Shown piece after piece: positions 10,240 to 17,825 of a DNA stretch of 55,807 nucleotides. Positions within the stretch are counted from its first letter, which is position 1. Every line of letters begins with the position of its first letter. The stretch covers positions 1 through 55,807 of the forward strand of contig NZ_WIWC01000032.1 of assembly GCF_009600315.1 (NCBI RefSeq), given 5' to 3'. Source of the stretch: Pseudomonas helleri. Its GTDB lineage: Bacteria; Pseudomonadota; Gammaproteobacteria; Pseudomonadales; Pseudomonadaceae. Made by a program: the position numbers and the translations under genes. Under the pieces are notes generated by a model. That model saw only the letters and a program-made list of their open reading frames with translations. It made no database searches and was not told the origin of the DNA.

Positions 10240-11519
10240 GCCCGGAAAAAAGGCTTCCTGTACACCGGCGATTGCGTTCGGTACTGCGCCGCGGCCATCT
10301 GAGCGTGGCATTGGTCGCCGTCGTATTGGCCAGCACGTCGATGACACTGTTGGGCACGCTGGCACTCAAGGTGTACGCCGACAACAACGTGCATTTGCTG
10401 GCGCGTGCCATCAATTACACCGTCGAAGCGGCAGTGGTGTTCGATGACAAGGCCGCCGCGTCAGAAGCATTGGCCTTGATTGCCTCCTCAGCTGCTGTCG
10501 CCGACGCTCAAGTGATTAAGGCCAATGGTCAGTTACTGGCGCAGTGGCAGCGCCCGGAAAACGGGTTGTTGTCCAAGACAGAGATGTGGCTGGCAGATCA
10601 CTTGTTGAATCAGCCGGTAACGGTGCCGATTGAGCGTCAGGGTCAGAAGATCGGTGAGGTGAGAATCCGTGCCCACGGTGCCACCCTGTTGAGGTTTTTG
10701 ATCAGTGGACTGTTCGGTGTGTTGCTGTGTACGGCGCTCAGTGTTTGGAGTGCCTTGCACCTTTCACGGCGCATGCATGGCGGTATAACCGGCCCCTTAC
10801 AACAACTGGCTGAAGTGGCGCACGCGGTACGCATCGAGCGCGCATTCGATCAGCGCGTACCTGTGGCGCAGATTGCCGAGCTGAACAGCCTGGGCAATGA
10901 CTTTAACGCGTTGCTCGATGAGCTGGAGTCGTGGCAAAGCCATCTGCAACATCAAAACCAGGCGCTGGTGCACCAGGCCAATCATGACTCGCTGACCGAG
11001 TTGCCCAACCGTGCCTACTTTGAAACCCAGTTGGCGCGCACCCTGCGTTCGCTGAACACCTCCCATGAAAAAGCCGCTGTGCTGTTTCTCGACAGCGACC
11101 GTTTTAAAGACATCAATGACACCTATGGCCATGCGGCGGGTGATGTGGTGCTGGTGACGGTGGCGGCCCGCATCCGCGCCTTGCTGCGTGAAAACGATGT
11201 GGTAGCGCGATTGGGGGGCGACGAATTTGCGATCTTACTGACGCCGCTACACAGGATTGAAGACGCCCAGCGTATTGCTGACAAGATCATCGCCAGCATG
11301 CGTGAGCCTATTTCGCTGCCGGGGCAATGCAGCGTTGTGACCTCGTTCAGTATCGGCATTGCGGTTTACCCGGAGCATGGCACTCATCCGGATTCATTGC
11401 TGTGTGCAGCAGACTCGGCGATGTACCACGCCAAACGCCTCGCCCGTGGCGGGCAACACGTTGCGAAGCTGGAGTGCTCCGTAACCCCTAATACTTCAGG
11501 AGCTGTTCCCCATGCGTGA
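10236..11519 (+). CDS. yfiN: YfiN/TpbB family membrane diguanylate cyclase
   Basis: 427 residues. The order is: TM1 near residues 25-48, a periplasmic PAS-like domain, TM2 near 150-172, a HAMP segment (about 180-240), then a GGDEF domain. The catalytic GGDEF is at residues 327-331. The allosteric inhibition site RxxD (R318, D321) is intact, so the enzyme should both make c-di-GMP from two GTP and be product-inhibited. In P. aeruginosa YfiN drives small-colony-variant and biofilm states when YfiR is sequestered. It starts inside the yfiR stop (ATGA) and overlaps yfiB by 8 bases, indicating coupled translation. Confidence 0.94.
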   Translation: MSPEKRLPVHRRLRSVLRRGHLSVALVAVVLASTSMTLLGTLALKVYADNNVHLLARAINYTVEAAVVFDDKAAASEALALIASSAAVADAQVIKANGQLLAQWQRPENGLLSKTEMWLADHLLNQPVTVPIERQGQKIGEVRIRAHGATLLRFLISGLFGVLLCTALSVWSALHLSRRMHGGITGPLQQLAEVAHAVRIERAFDQRVPVAQIAELNSLGNDFNALLDELESWQSHLQHQNQALVHQANHDSLTELPNRAYFETQLARTLRSLNTSHEKAAVLFLDSDRFKDINDTYGHAAGDVVLVTVAARIRALLRENDVVARLGGDEFAILLTPLHRIEDAQRIADKIIASMREPISLPGQCSVVTSFSIGIAVYPEHGTHPDSLLCAADSAMYHAKRLARGGQHVAKLECSVTPNTSGAVPHA

Positions 11520-12015
11520 GTTGATTCAGCGCTATGTGCAGTTAGTTAGCGTTGCCCTGTTGCTGGCCGCGTTGTCGTTGGCCGGTTGCCAGACCACAGC
11601 GCCCAAAGGCCTGACTGCGGCGCAGGTCGCGGTGTTGAAACAGCAGGGCTTTGAGTTGACTGACGAAGGCTGGGCCTTTGATTTGTCGGGCAAGGTGCTG
11701 TTCGGCAGCGACCTTGAGGTGCTCAATGCTAAAAGTCGATCCATCGTGGAGCGCATCGGCACGGCCTTGGTCGAGGCAGACATCCCGCGGGTGCGGGTAG
11801 AAGGCCATACCGATGCCTCGGGTCAGGACGCCTACAACCAAAAGCTGTCTTTGCGCCGCGCCAACAGTGTGGCCAAAGTACTGATCAACGCAGGGATGCG
11901 CTCGGAAAATATTCAAACGCTGGGACTGGGCAGCAGTATGCCCGTGGCAACCAACATGACCCGCGCCGGGCGGACCGAAAACCGGCGGGTGTCGATTGTG
12001 GTGATTACGGATTAG
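11512..12015 (+). CDS. yfiB: YfiB family OmpA-like outer-membrane lipoprotein
   Basis: 167 residues. The lipobox LAGC (Cys26) follows a hydrophobic stretch, so this should be an outer-membrane lipoprotein. The C-terminal half is an OmpA/Pal peptidoglycan-binding domain, with the typical segment GHTDASGQDAYNQKLSLRRA and a conserved NRRV near the end. In P. aeruginosa YfiB senses cell-wall stress and titrates YfiR, freeing YfiN. It is the last gene of the operon and overlaps yfiN by 8 bases. A short GC-rich inverted repeat (about 12041-12081) lies between this stop and the convergent gene on the minus strand. Confidence 0.92.
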   Translation: MRELIQRYVQLVSVALLLAALSLAGCQTTAPKGLTAAQVAVLKQQGFELTDEGWAFDLSGKVLFGSDLEVLNAKSRSIVERIGTALVEADIPRVRVEGHTDASGQDAYNQKLSLRRANSVAKVLINAGMRSENIQTLGLGSSMPVATNMTRAGRTENRRVSIVVITD

Positions 12016-12071
12016 GTTCGCGTTCTGTTGATGACGAGTACGAGGCCAACCGCACACTGAAGTACGGTTGC

Positions 12072-12491
12072 TTAGGCCTCGAAAGGATTACTTTCGCCCT
12101 TGCACTGCTTTAAACGAGCAATAACGTCGGGGGCTGTTTTGACGGTGTCGATTCTGCCGACTTCATCAAGATAGATTTCTATGGTCTTCCCCCATTTAGG
12201 TGAGATGTCGATGCACCTCTGGAAACCTTGATCAGTCCACCAATCAAACATCATAAAAAAATCTTTGTTTGGGAATAGGTGGCCATGCTCAACAGCTGAA
12301 CCGCCGTTGCTGATATCACCTCTGTAGATTCTGTGCTGAGTATTCCAAACGTATCGGAACACCTGCGTGCTATTCGGGGAAAAATTAACGGCTACGACCG
12401 GGGATGCCGCATACCAAAAAGCCAAAGGAAGGACGACGAGGGCTAGAACTAGCCAACGGTCGGAGCGGATCTTGGGTTTATTGGCAGTCAT
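12072..12491 (-). CDS. putative T6SS immunity protein, copy 2 (membrane-anchored)
   Basis: 139 residues and no named family that I recognise. One N-terminal membrane segment (about residues 14-36, LVLALVVLPLAFWYAASPVV) is followed by a ~100-residue soluble domain. It is a paralogue of the upstream gene at 12534-12965. Shared blocks include NTQHRIY/NTQDRIY, HGHLFP/WGHIFP, KDFFM-FDWW, CIDISPKWG/CIDITPKWG, DEVGRIDT and VIARLKQC. Its place directly after a PAAR-toxin gene suggests a duplicated immunity gene. The short inter-paralogue gap (42 bp) suggests co-transcription. By positive-inside reasoning the soluble domain may face the periplasm. The function is inferred from position only. Confidence 0.72.
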   Translation of the reverse strand: MTANKPKIRSDRWLVLALVVLPLAFWYAASPVVAVNFSPNSTQVFRYVWNTQHRIYRGDISNGGSAVEHGHLFPNKDFFMMFDWWTDQGFQRCIDISPKWGKTIEIYLDEVGRIDTVKTAPDVIARLKQCKGESNPFEA

Positions 12492-12533
12492 GGGTTTTTA
12501 CCCCTTTACCCCGAGATTAGGGCGGTAATGCAT

Positions 12534-12965
12534 TCAACGAAGCCGAAAAGGGTCAAGCTCTCCCTGACATTGCTTTAAACGAGCAATAACGTAAGGGGCT
12601 GTTTTAGCGGTGTCGATTCTGCCGACTTCATCAACATAGATGTATATTTTCCTCCCCCATTTCGGGGTTATGTCGATGCACATCTGCAAGCCCCTTTTTT
12701 TCCACCAGTCGAACCTCATGAAGAAATCCTTATCAGGAAAAATATGGCCCCATTCAATGGCTGAACCGCCGCCTTTGGGCATTTCGCCCTTGTAGATTCG
12801 ATCTTGGGTGTTCCAGATATATAGATAATCTTCCTCTCCTTCATGTGAAAATTTAACCACTACGACAGGAGTAGCCAAGTACGAAAATAATATGGGAAGG
12901 ATTAGCAGGGCGATAAGTGCCAAGCGGTCATACTTGATTCTAGTTTTACTTGCATTCGTGTTCAC
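12534..12965 (-). CDS. putative T6SS immunity protein, copy 1 (membrane-anchored)
   Basis: 143 residues, starting at GTG 12965, 20 bases inside the end of the toxin gene, so the two are translationally coupled. Architecture is as in copy 2: a single membrane segment near residues 15-37 (LALIALLILPILFSYLATPVV), then a Trp/Asp-rich soluble domain with RFDWWKKRGLQMCIDITPKWG. Direct overlap with the toxin makes this the more likely cognate immunity protein, with copy 2 as a diverged duplicate. The DNA here is visibly more A+T-rich than flanking housekeeping genes, as is common for horizontally moved toxin-immunity cassettes. No catalytic motif is seen. The immunity role is inferred, not shown. 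Confidence 0.78.
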   Translation of the reverse strand: MNTNASKTRIKYDRLALIALLILPILFSYLATPVVVVKFSHEGEEDYLYIWNTQDRIYKGEMPKGGGSAIEWGHIFPDKDFFMRFDWWKKRGLQMCIDITPKWGRKIYIYVDEVGRIDTAKTAPYVIARLKQCQGELDPFRLR

Positions 12966-14076
12966 GGATGCCAGTCCCCCATGCTTTAGGTGGTAATGCT
13001 AATACTTCGGTCATGAGCATTTTCGCTGTAATTCCCCCAGTCGGGTGTTGACTGAATAGCCTCATCCCAATGTTGATTGAATTACGGTCGGGGGTATCAT
13101 CCCAAGCTCGCAGCCCCTCAATATCAGCGGAGCGGTTTGGGCCGGGTAGCTTCCATTGATCTTCAGGTTCGTTGAATACTTCCTTAACCTTGCGTATGGA
13201 ATCCGAAACGATCTGCTCAGCCCCGGCGCCATCCAATAGGACGCCTTCAGATAGACCTCCGGCCACACCGACATACCCATAATGAATGTTCGACCAAATA
13301 TCGTAGAAATAGTCGTGTTGTCCTTGTTTGTGCCAAATCCCGCCAATGGTCGTACGGATAATCAGCTTGTGATCCCACGGACGGCCCTGGCCCACTCGTT
13401 CAGTCCACATGGCCATAGCCGCCGCAGTCTTCGCTGCCCCGATCCCTTGAGGGTTGGTCATACCGATTTTGGCGTACCAAGGTAATTGCATCTGTTTGCG
13501 TGTCTCTTCTACAACGTCGTAGCTGAGCAGCTCTTTCATTTCCAACACTGAGGAGTGAAATATGTTGCGATTCATCTCGCCTGCGATGTACTCGGCCAGC
13601 TCTTCCATTTGATCAGGGTGGTTGCATGGGGTGGGGTCCGCTTTCGCTCTGCCGGGATAGCCAGCGGTCTTATCCGTTGCCTTTGAACCCACCGAATTGG
13701 AAGGATTCGCCGGTGGTTGGTCAGCGGAGTTTGCTGTTGGGTTGGACACTCGGGCTGCCGGCGGTCTTGCTCGTGTTTGCAAAGGCGCTATCAGCCGGTT
13801 ACGGCCCTCGGGGCAGCCGCAATGGACTGTGGCACCGTCCAGCACGGTAGGCACTCCCATCCATTTCATGGCCGGAAGGCTTTCAACAATCACGCCCTCT
13901 TTGCCGCACTCCGGGCAGGGGGTGGTTTTATCCCCAAGGCGCAAGACGCCTCGCCCACTTTGTGTCGCATTGGGCAGGCTGCTGATGCATACCGCGCCAG
14001 TGGTCGTGACATCACCGTGCAGTCCTTGTCCTAACCCGTTAACACTTCCTCGTGCACTGTTTGGCCCTGTTGCCAT
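12946..14076 (-). CDS. PAAR-domain T6SS effector with C-terminal toxin type 44 domain
   Basis: About 376 residues. The N-terminal ~95 residues form a PAAR-like spike-tip domain: GDVTTTGAVCISS, CPECGKEG, TVLDGATVHCGCPEG, with Cys/His for the zinc-binding tip. A Pro/Ala-rich linker (about 98-145) and a helical segment (CNHPDQMEELAEYI onward) follow. The C-terminal ~150 residues match my recollection of the polymorphic toxin type 44 (Ntox44) family, with DHKLIIR and YDIWSNIHYGYVG followed by a Gly-rich stretch. That family is predicted, not proven here, to be an RNase. It would ride on a VgrG spike; no vgrG is nearby. I chose the ATG at 14076 because AGGAA lies just upstream; the ATG at 14097 has no ribosome site. 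Two immunity candidates follow. Confidence 0.85.
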   Translation of the reverse strand: MATGPNSARGSVNGLGQGLHGDVTTTGAVCISSLPNATQSGRGVLRLGDKTTPCPECGKEGVIVESLPAMKWMGVPTVLDGATVHCGCPEGRNRLIAPLQTRARPPAARVSNPTANSADQPPANPSNSVGSKATDKTAGYPGRAKADPTPCNHPDQMEELAEYIAGEMNRNIFHSSVLEMKELLSYDVVEETRKQMQLPWYAKIGMTNPQGIGAAKTAAAMAMWTERVGQGRPWDHKLIIRTTIGGIWHKQGQHDYFYDIWSNIHYGYVGVAGGLSEGVLLDGAGAEQIVSDSIRKVKEVFNEPEDQWKLPGPNRSADIEGLRAWDDTPDRNSINIGMRLFSQHPTGGITAKMLMTEVLALPPKAWGTGIREHECK

Positions 14077-14171
14077 TGCGTGTTCCTGCCGGTCCATTTG
14101 AATACGACAGGACGCTACTCAGGCAGGGTTAGTTTGTATGTAAGGGAATTCTTAAAAATTTAAAAAAGTGG

Positions 14172-15131
14172 TCAAAGTCGGCTTGAGTCGGTGAACAGCA
14201 TCTCGCCACTTTCTCCCATCAACAGGCGTTGGTTCTGTTCAGTGACTTCGCGGATGTAATCCCACAACAGGGTGATGCGCTTGAGCTTGCGCAGGTCCTC
14301 GCGGCAGTACATCCAGAACTGCCGGGTGAGGTTGATTTCATCCGGCAACACGGGCAGCAACCGCGGGTCCTGGGCCGCCAGAAAGCACGGCAGTATCGCC
14401 AGCGAACGCCCTTGCTGCGCGGCCACGAATTGCGCAATCACGCTGGTGCTGCGCAAGGTGGCGCTGGCGCCGGGCACCACATTGGCCAGGTACAGCAGCT
14501 CTGAACTGAACGCCAGATCGTCGACGTAGCTGATAAACGGGTGTTCCTGCAAGTCAGCGGCCCGGCGGATGGGCGGGTGTTGGTCCAGATAGTCCTGGGT
14601 GGCGAACAGTTGCAAGCGGTAGTCGCACAGTTTGCAGCACACATACGGCCCATGCTCCGGGCGCTCCAGCGCAATGACAATATCGGCTTCACGTTTGGAC
14701 AGGCTGATGAAGTGCGGCAGCGGCAGGATGTCCACCGAAATCGCCGGGTAGGTGTCGACAAAGTGGCTTAGCTGCGGGGTGATGAAAAAGCTGCCAAAGC
14801 CTTCGGTGCAACCCATGCGGACATGCCCGGACAACGCCACCCCTGACCCCGACACTTGCTCACAGGCCATGTGCAGCGTGCTTTCTATCGACTCGGCATA
14901 ACCCAGTAAACGCTGGCCTTCAGGGGTCAGGGTGAAGCCATTGGTGCGCGACTTCTCAAAGAGCAAAGTCCCCAGCGCACTCTCCAGCGAGCTGATCCGC
15001 CGCGACACGGTGGTGTAGTCGACCGCCAGGCGTTTGGCGGCGCTGCTGGCTTTGCGGGTACGGGCCACTTCCAGAAAAAACTTCAGGTCGTCCCAGTTCA
15101 AAGCGCTTAACGAGGTGATGTTTTTTTGCAT
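14172..15131 (-). CDS. LysR-family transcriptional regulator, divergent from mmsAB
   Basis: 319 residues. An N-terminal winged helix-turn-helix (about 12-70; LKFFLEVARTRKASSAAKRL, TTVSRRISSLE) is followed by the LysR substrate-binding domain (about 95-300). It is transcribed divergently from mmsA across a 114-bp gap containing an 11-bp inverted repeat, a classic layout for a LysR activator of the adjacent operon. The mmsAB regulator first described in P. aeruginosa (MmsR) is AraC-type, so this is a different regulator. The frame is open much further upstream (to 16103), antisense to mmsA, but LysR homology begins at MQKNITSLSALNWDDL, so ATG 15131 is used. Confidence 0.9.
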   Translation of the reverse strand: MQKNITSLSALNWDDLKFFLEVARTRKASSAAKRLAVDYTTVSRRISSLESALGTLLFEKSRTNGFTLTPEGQRLLGYAESIESTLHMACEQVSGSGVALSGHVRMGCTEGFGSFFITPQLSHFVDTYPAISVDILPLPHFISLSKREADIVIALERPEHGPYVCCKLCDYRLQLFATQDYLDQHPPIRRAADLQEHPFISYVDDLAFSSELLYLANVVPGASATLRSTSVIAQFVAAQQGRSLAILPCFLAAQDPRLLPVLPDEINLTRQFWMYCREDLRKLKRITLLWDYIREVTEQNQRLLMGESGEMLFTDSSRL

Positions 15132-15147
15132 GTTTGACCGGCTTATA

Positions 15148-15174
15148 TGTGCGTTCTTATTAGAAGAACGCACA
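15148..15174. promoter_or_regulatory. candidate LysR operator in lysR-mmsA intergenic region
   Basis: A perfect 11-bp inverted repeat (TGTGCGTTCTT at 15148-15158, AAGAACGCACA at 15164-15174) with a 5-base spacer. It lies between the two divergent start codons and about 70 bp from mmsA. It contains a TTCTTATTAGAA core, fitting a LysR-type recognition site. The assignment is inferred. Confidence 0.6.
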
Positions 15175-15245
15175 CCTATACTCCAAAAACTGTCCTGCGA
15201 CCAATCCGGGCACCCGTACTCATAAAAATAATGTCGGAGACCTCC

Positions 15246-16760
15246 ATGAGCGTTCCTAACACCCCGTATCAAAACGCCCGCTTGCTGATTGATGGCGAAT
15301 GGATCGAGTCGCAGACCACCGAGTGGCACGACATCGTTAACCCGGCCACTCAGCAGGTATTGGCCAAAGTCCCTTTCGCCACGGCCTCTGAAGTCAACGC
15401 GGCAATTGCAGCGGCCCAGCGCGCCTTTCAGACCTGGAAGCTGACACCCATTGGCGCGCGCATGCGCATCATGCTCAAGCTGCAAGCGCTGATCCGTGAA
15501 CACTCCACGCGTATTGCCACTGTCCTCAGTGCTGAGCAGGGCAAAACCATTGCCGACGCCGAGGGTGATATTTTCCGCGGCCTGGAAGTGGTTGAACACG
15601 CGTGCTCCATCGGTACGTTGCAGATGGGTGAGTTCGCCGAAAACGTTGCAGGTGGGGTGGACACTTACACCCTGCGTCAGCCCATTGGCGTCTGTGCAGG
15701 CATCACGCCGTTTAACTTCCCGGCCATGATTCCGCTGTGGATGTTTCCGATGGCGATCGCGTGCGGAAACACCTTTGTCCTCAAACCGTCCGAACAAGAT
15801 CCGCTGTCGACCCTGATGCTGGTGGAGCTGGCGCTGGAAGCCGGTGTGCCGCCGGGTGTGCTTAACGTGGTGCATGGCGGCAAGGACGTGGTGGACGCCC
15901 TGTGCACACACGCTGACATCAAGGCCGTGTCCTTTGTCGGCTCGACCGCCGTGGGCACCCATGTGTATGACCTGGCGGGCCGTCATGGCAAGCGCGTGCA
16001 ATCCATGATGGGGGCCAAAAACCACGCCGTGGTGCTGCCCGATGCCAACCGTCAACAGACCCTCAATGCGCTGGTCGGTGCGGGGTTTGGCGCAGCCGGT
16101 CAACGCTGCATGGCCACTTCAGTGGTGGTGCTGGTGGGCGCGGCTAAACAATGGCTGCCCGATCTCAAAGCGCTGGCGCAAAAGCTCAAGGTCAATGCCG
16201 GCAGCGAAGCGGGCACTGACGTCGGGCCGGTCATTTCCAAGCGCGCAAAAGAGCGCGTATTGGGGTTGATTGAAAGCGGGATCAAAGAAGGCGCAGTGCT
16301 TGAGCTGGACGGTCGCGGCATCAACGTGCCGGGATTTGAGCAGGGCAACTTTATCGGCCCGACGCTGTTCTCGGGCGTAACCAAGGACATGCAGATTTAC
16401 ACGCAGGAAATCTTTGGCCCGGTGCTGGCGGTGATGGAAGTGGACACCCTTGATCAGGCCATCGCGCTGGTCAACGCTAACCCGTTCGGCAACGGCACGG
16501 GCCTGTTCACTCAAAGCGGCGCGGCTGCGCGCAAGTTCCAGACTGAAATCGACGTGGGTCAGGTTGGTATCAACATCCCGATTCCAGTGCCGGTACCGTT
16601 TTTCAGCTTCACCGGCTCACGCGGGTCGAAACTCGGCGATCTTGGCCCGTACGGCAAACAAGTCGTGCAGTTCTATACCCAAACCAAAACCGTCACCAGC
16701 CGCTGGTTTGACGATGACAGCGTGAATGATGGCGTCAACACCACCATCAACCTTCGCTGA
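15246..16760 (+). CDS. mmsA: methylmalonate-semialdehyde dehydrogenase (CoA-acylating)
   Basis: 504 residues, the family's usual length. It converts (methyl)malonate semialdehyde plus CoA and NAD+ to propanoyl-CoA/acetyl-CoA and CO2, the last step of distal valine catabolism in the cytoplasm. Aldehyde dehydrogenase features include the N-terminal LLIDGEW, the MmsA-type GVCAGITPFNFPAMIPLWMF, VGSTAVG (NAD loop) and GAAGQRCMATS with the catalytic Cys. The C-terminal part of the conserved NPFGNGT motif is also present. ATG 15246 has GGAG 7 bases upstream; upstream in-frame starts (15147, 15231) were rejected. mmsB follows after 10 bp. Confidence 0.95.
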   Translation: MSVPNTPYQNARLLIDGEWIESQTTEWHDIVNPATQQVLAKVPFATASEVNAAIAAAQRAFQTWKLTPIGARMRIMLKLQALIREHSTRIATVLSAEQGKTIADAEGDIFRGLEVVEHACSIGTLQMGEFAENVAGGVDTYTLRQPIGVCAGITPFNFPAMIPLWMFPMAIACGNTFVLKPSEQDPLSTLMLVELALEAGVPPGVLNVVHGGKDVVDALCTHADIKAVSFVGSTAVGTHVYDLAGRHGKRVQSMMGAKNHAVVLPDANRQQTLNALVGAGFGAAGQRCMATSVVVLVGAAKQWLPDLKALAQKLKVNAGSEAGTDVGPVISKRAKERVLGLIESGIKEGAVLELDGRGINVPGFEQGNFIGPTLFSGVTKDMQIYTQEIFGPVLAVMEVDTLDQAIALVNANPFGNGTGLFTQSGAAARKFQTEIDVGQVGINIPIPVPVPFFSFTGSRGSKLGDLGPYGKQVVQFYTQTKTVTSRWFDDDSVNDGVNTTINLR

Positions 16761-16770
16761 GGGCACGATC

Positions 16771-17658
16771 ATGAATATCGCATTTATTGGTTTGGGCAAT
16801 ATGGGCGCACCGATGGCGCGCAACCTGCTCAATGCTGGACATTCGTTGAACCTGTTCGATCTCAACAAAGACATTCTGGCGGAGCTGGCCGCGCTGGGCG
16901 GGCACATCAGTCACTCGCCCCGCGAGGCGGCCCAAGGCACTGAATTGGTCATCACCATGTTGCCGGCTGCCGCGCATGTGCGCAGTGTGTGGCTGGGTGA
17001 GGACGGTGTGCTGGCCGGTATCGGTGAAGGCGTGCCAGCCGTGGATTGCAGCACCATCGACCCGCAAACGGCCCGTGATGTGGCGGCTGCTGCCGCCCGG
17101 CAAGGGGTGCAGATGGCCGACGCGCCGGTCTCGGGCGGTACGGGTGGGGCACAAGCGGGCACTCTGACGTTTATGGTCGGTGCCTCCCAAGCGCTGTTCG
17201 ACACCCTGCACCCCGTACTCGCGCAGATGGGCCGCAACATCGTCCATTGCGGGGATGTGGGCACGGGCCAAGTGGCTAAAATCTGCAACAACTTGCTGCT
17301 TGGTATTTCGATGGTCGGCGTCAGCGAGGCCATGGCGTTGGGTGCGGCGTTGGGGATCGACAGCGAAGTGCTGGCCGGGGTGATCAACAGTTCGACCGGG
17401 CGTTGCTGGAGTTCCGAGGTTTACAACCCTTGGCCCGGCATTGTCGAAACGGCACCGGCGTCACGGGGTTACACCGGCGGTTTTGGTGCCGAACTGATGC
17501 TCAAGGATTTGGGGCTTGCTACCGAAGCGGCTCGTCTGGCCCATCAACCTGTGGTGATGGGGGCTGTGGCTCAGCAGTTGTATCAAGCCATGAGTTTGCG
17601 CGGGGAGGGCGGTAAAGACTTCTCAGCCATCATCAATAGCTATCGCAAACCCGAATAG
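16771..17658 (+). CDS. mmsB: 3-hydroxyisobutyrate dehydrogenase
   Basis: 295 residues. It oxidises 3-hydroxyisobutyrate to methylmalonate semialdehyde with NAD+, feeding MmsA. The Rossmann motif IGLGNMGAPMARNL lies at the N-terminus, DAPVSGGTGGA marks the substrate-binding loop, and GQVAKICNN carries the catalytic Lys. The helical C-terminal domain ends with GEGGKDFSAII, as in family members. It lies 10 bp after mmsA and forms a two-gene operon that ends in a terminator. The longer frame from 16726 overlaps mmsA and lacks family homology; ATG 16771 is the family start. Confidence 0.95.
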   Translation: MNIAFIGLGNMGAPMARNLLNAGHSLNLFDLNKDILAELAALGGHISHSPREAAQGTELVITMLPAAAHVRSVWLGEDGVLAGIGEGVPAVDCSTIDPQTARDVAAAAARQGVQMADAPVSGGTGGAQAGTLTFMVGASQALFDTLHPVLAQMGRNIVHCGDVGTGQVAKICNNLLLGISMVGVSEAMALGAALGIDSEVLAGVINSSTGRCWSSEVYNPWPGIVETAPASRGYTGGFGAELMLKDLGLATEAARLAHQPVVMGAVAQQLYQAMSLRGEGGKDFSAIINSYRKPE

Positions 17659-17666
17659 GGTTTTTT

Positions 17667-17702
17667 CCGGGAGTCCGCGTCGGGCGGGTTTCCCGGTTTT
17701 TT
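17667..17702 (+). terminator. rho-independent terminator of mmsAB
   Basis: A CCGGGA/TCCCGG stem with an internal CCGC/GCGG stem is followed by six T residues, starting 9 bases after the mmsB stop. Confidence 0.8.
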
Positions 17703-17719
17703 GCGTTGGCTGTCTTTTT

Positions 17720-17810
17720 CCCTCACCCCAACCCTCTCCCGGAGGGAGAAGGAGCTAATCTGCTTTTGACTTTAGTCCCCTCTCCCCCCGGGAGAGGGCT
17801 AGGGTGAGGG
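17720..17810. repeat. REPIN-like palindrome, CCCTCTCCC family, copy 1
   Basis: Inverted arms CCCTCACCCCAACCCTCTCC and the matching GGGAGAGGGCTAGGGTGAGGG-type arm flank a short spacer. It lies between convergent mmsB and aroP. A near-identical element lies at 29061-29169. Such paired REP sequences are dispersed in Pseudomonas genomes and are mobilised by RAYT transposases. Confidence 0.85.
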
Positions 17811-17825
17811 GCTTTGGATGTAAAG

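Noticed and set aside
12041..12081. GC-rich inverted repeat after yfiB as a terminator
   Set aside because: CGAGGCC/GGCCTCG arms are present but there is no T-run and the right arm overlaps the end of the convergent gene, so termination is not supported.
14172..16103. A 643-codon open frame on the minus strand running through the LysR gene into the antisense of mmsA
   Set aside because: Only the part from 15131 down shows LysR homology; the upstream part is antisense to a clear aldehyde dehydrogenase with low-complexity His/Gln-rich translation.
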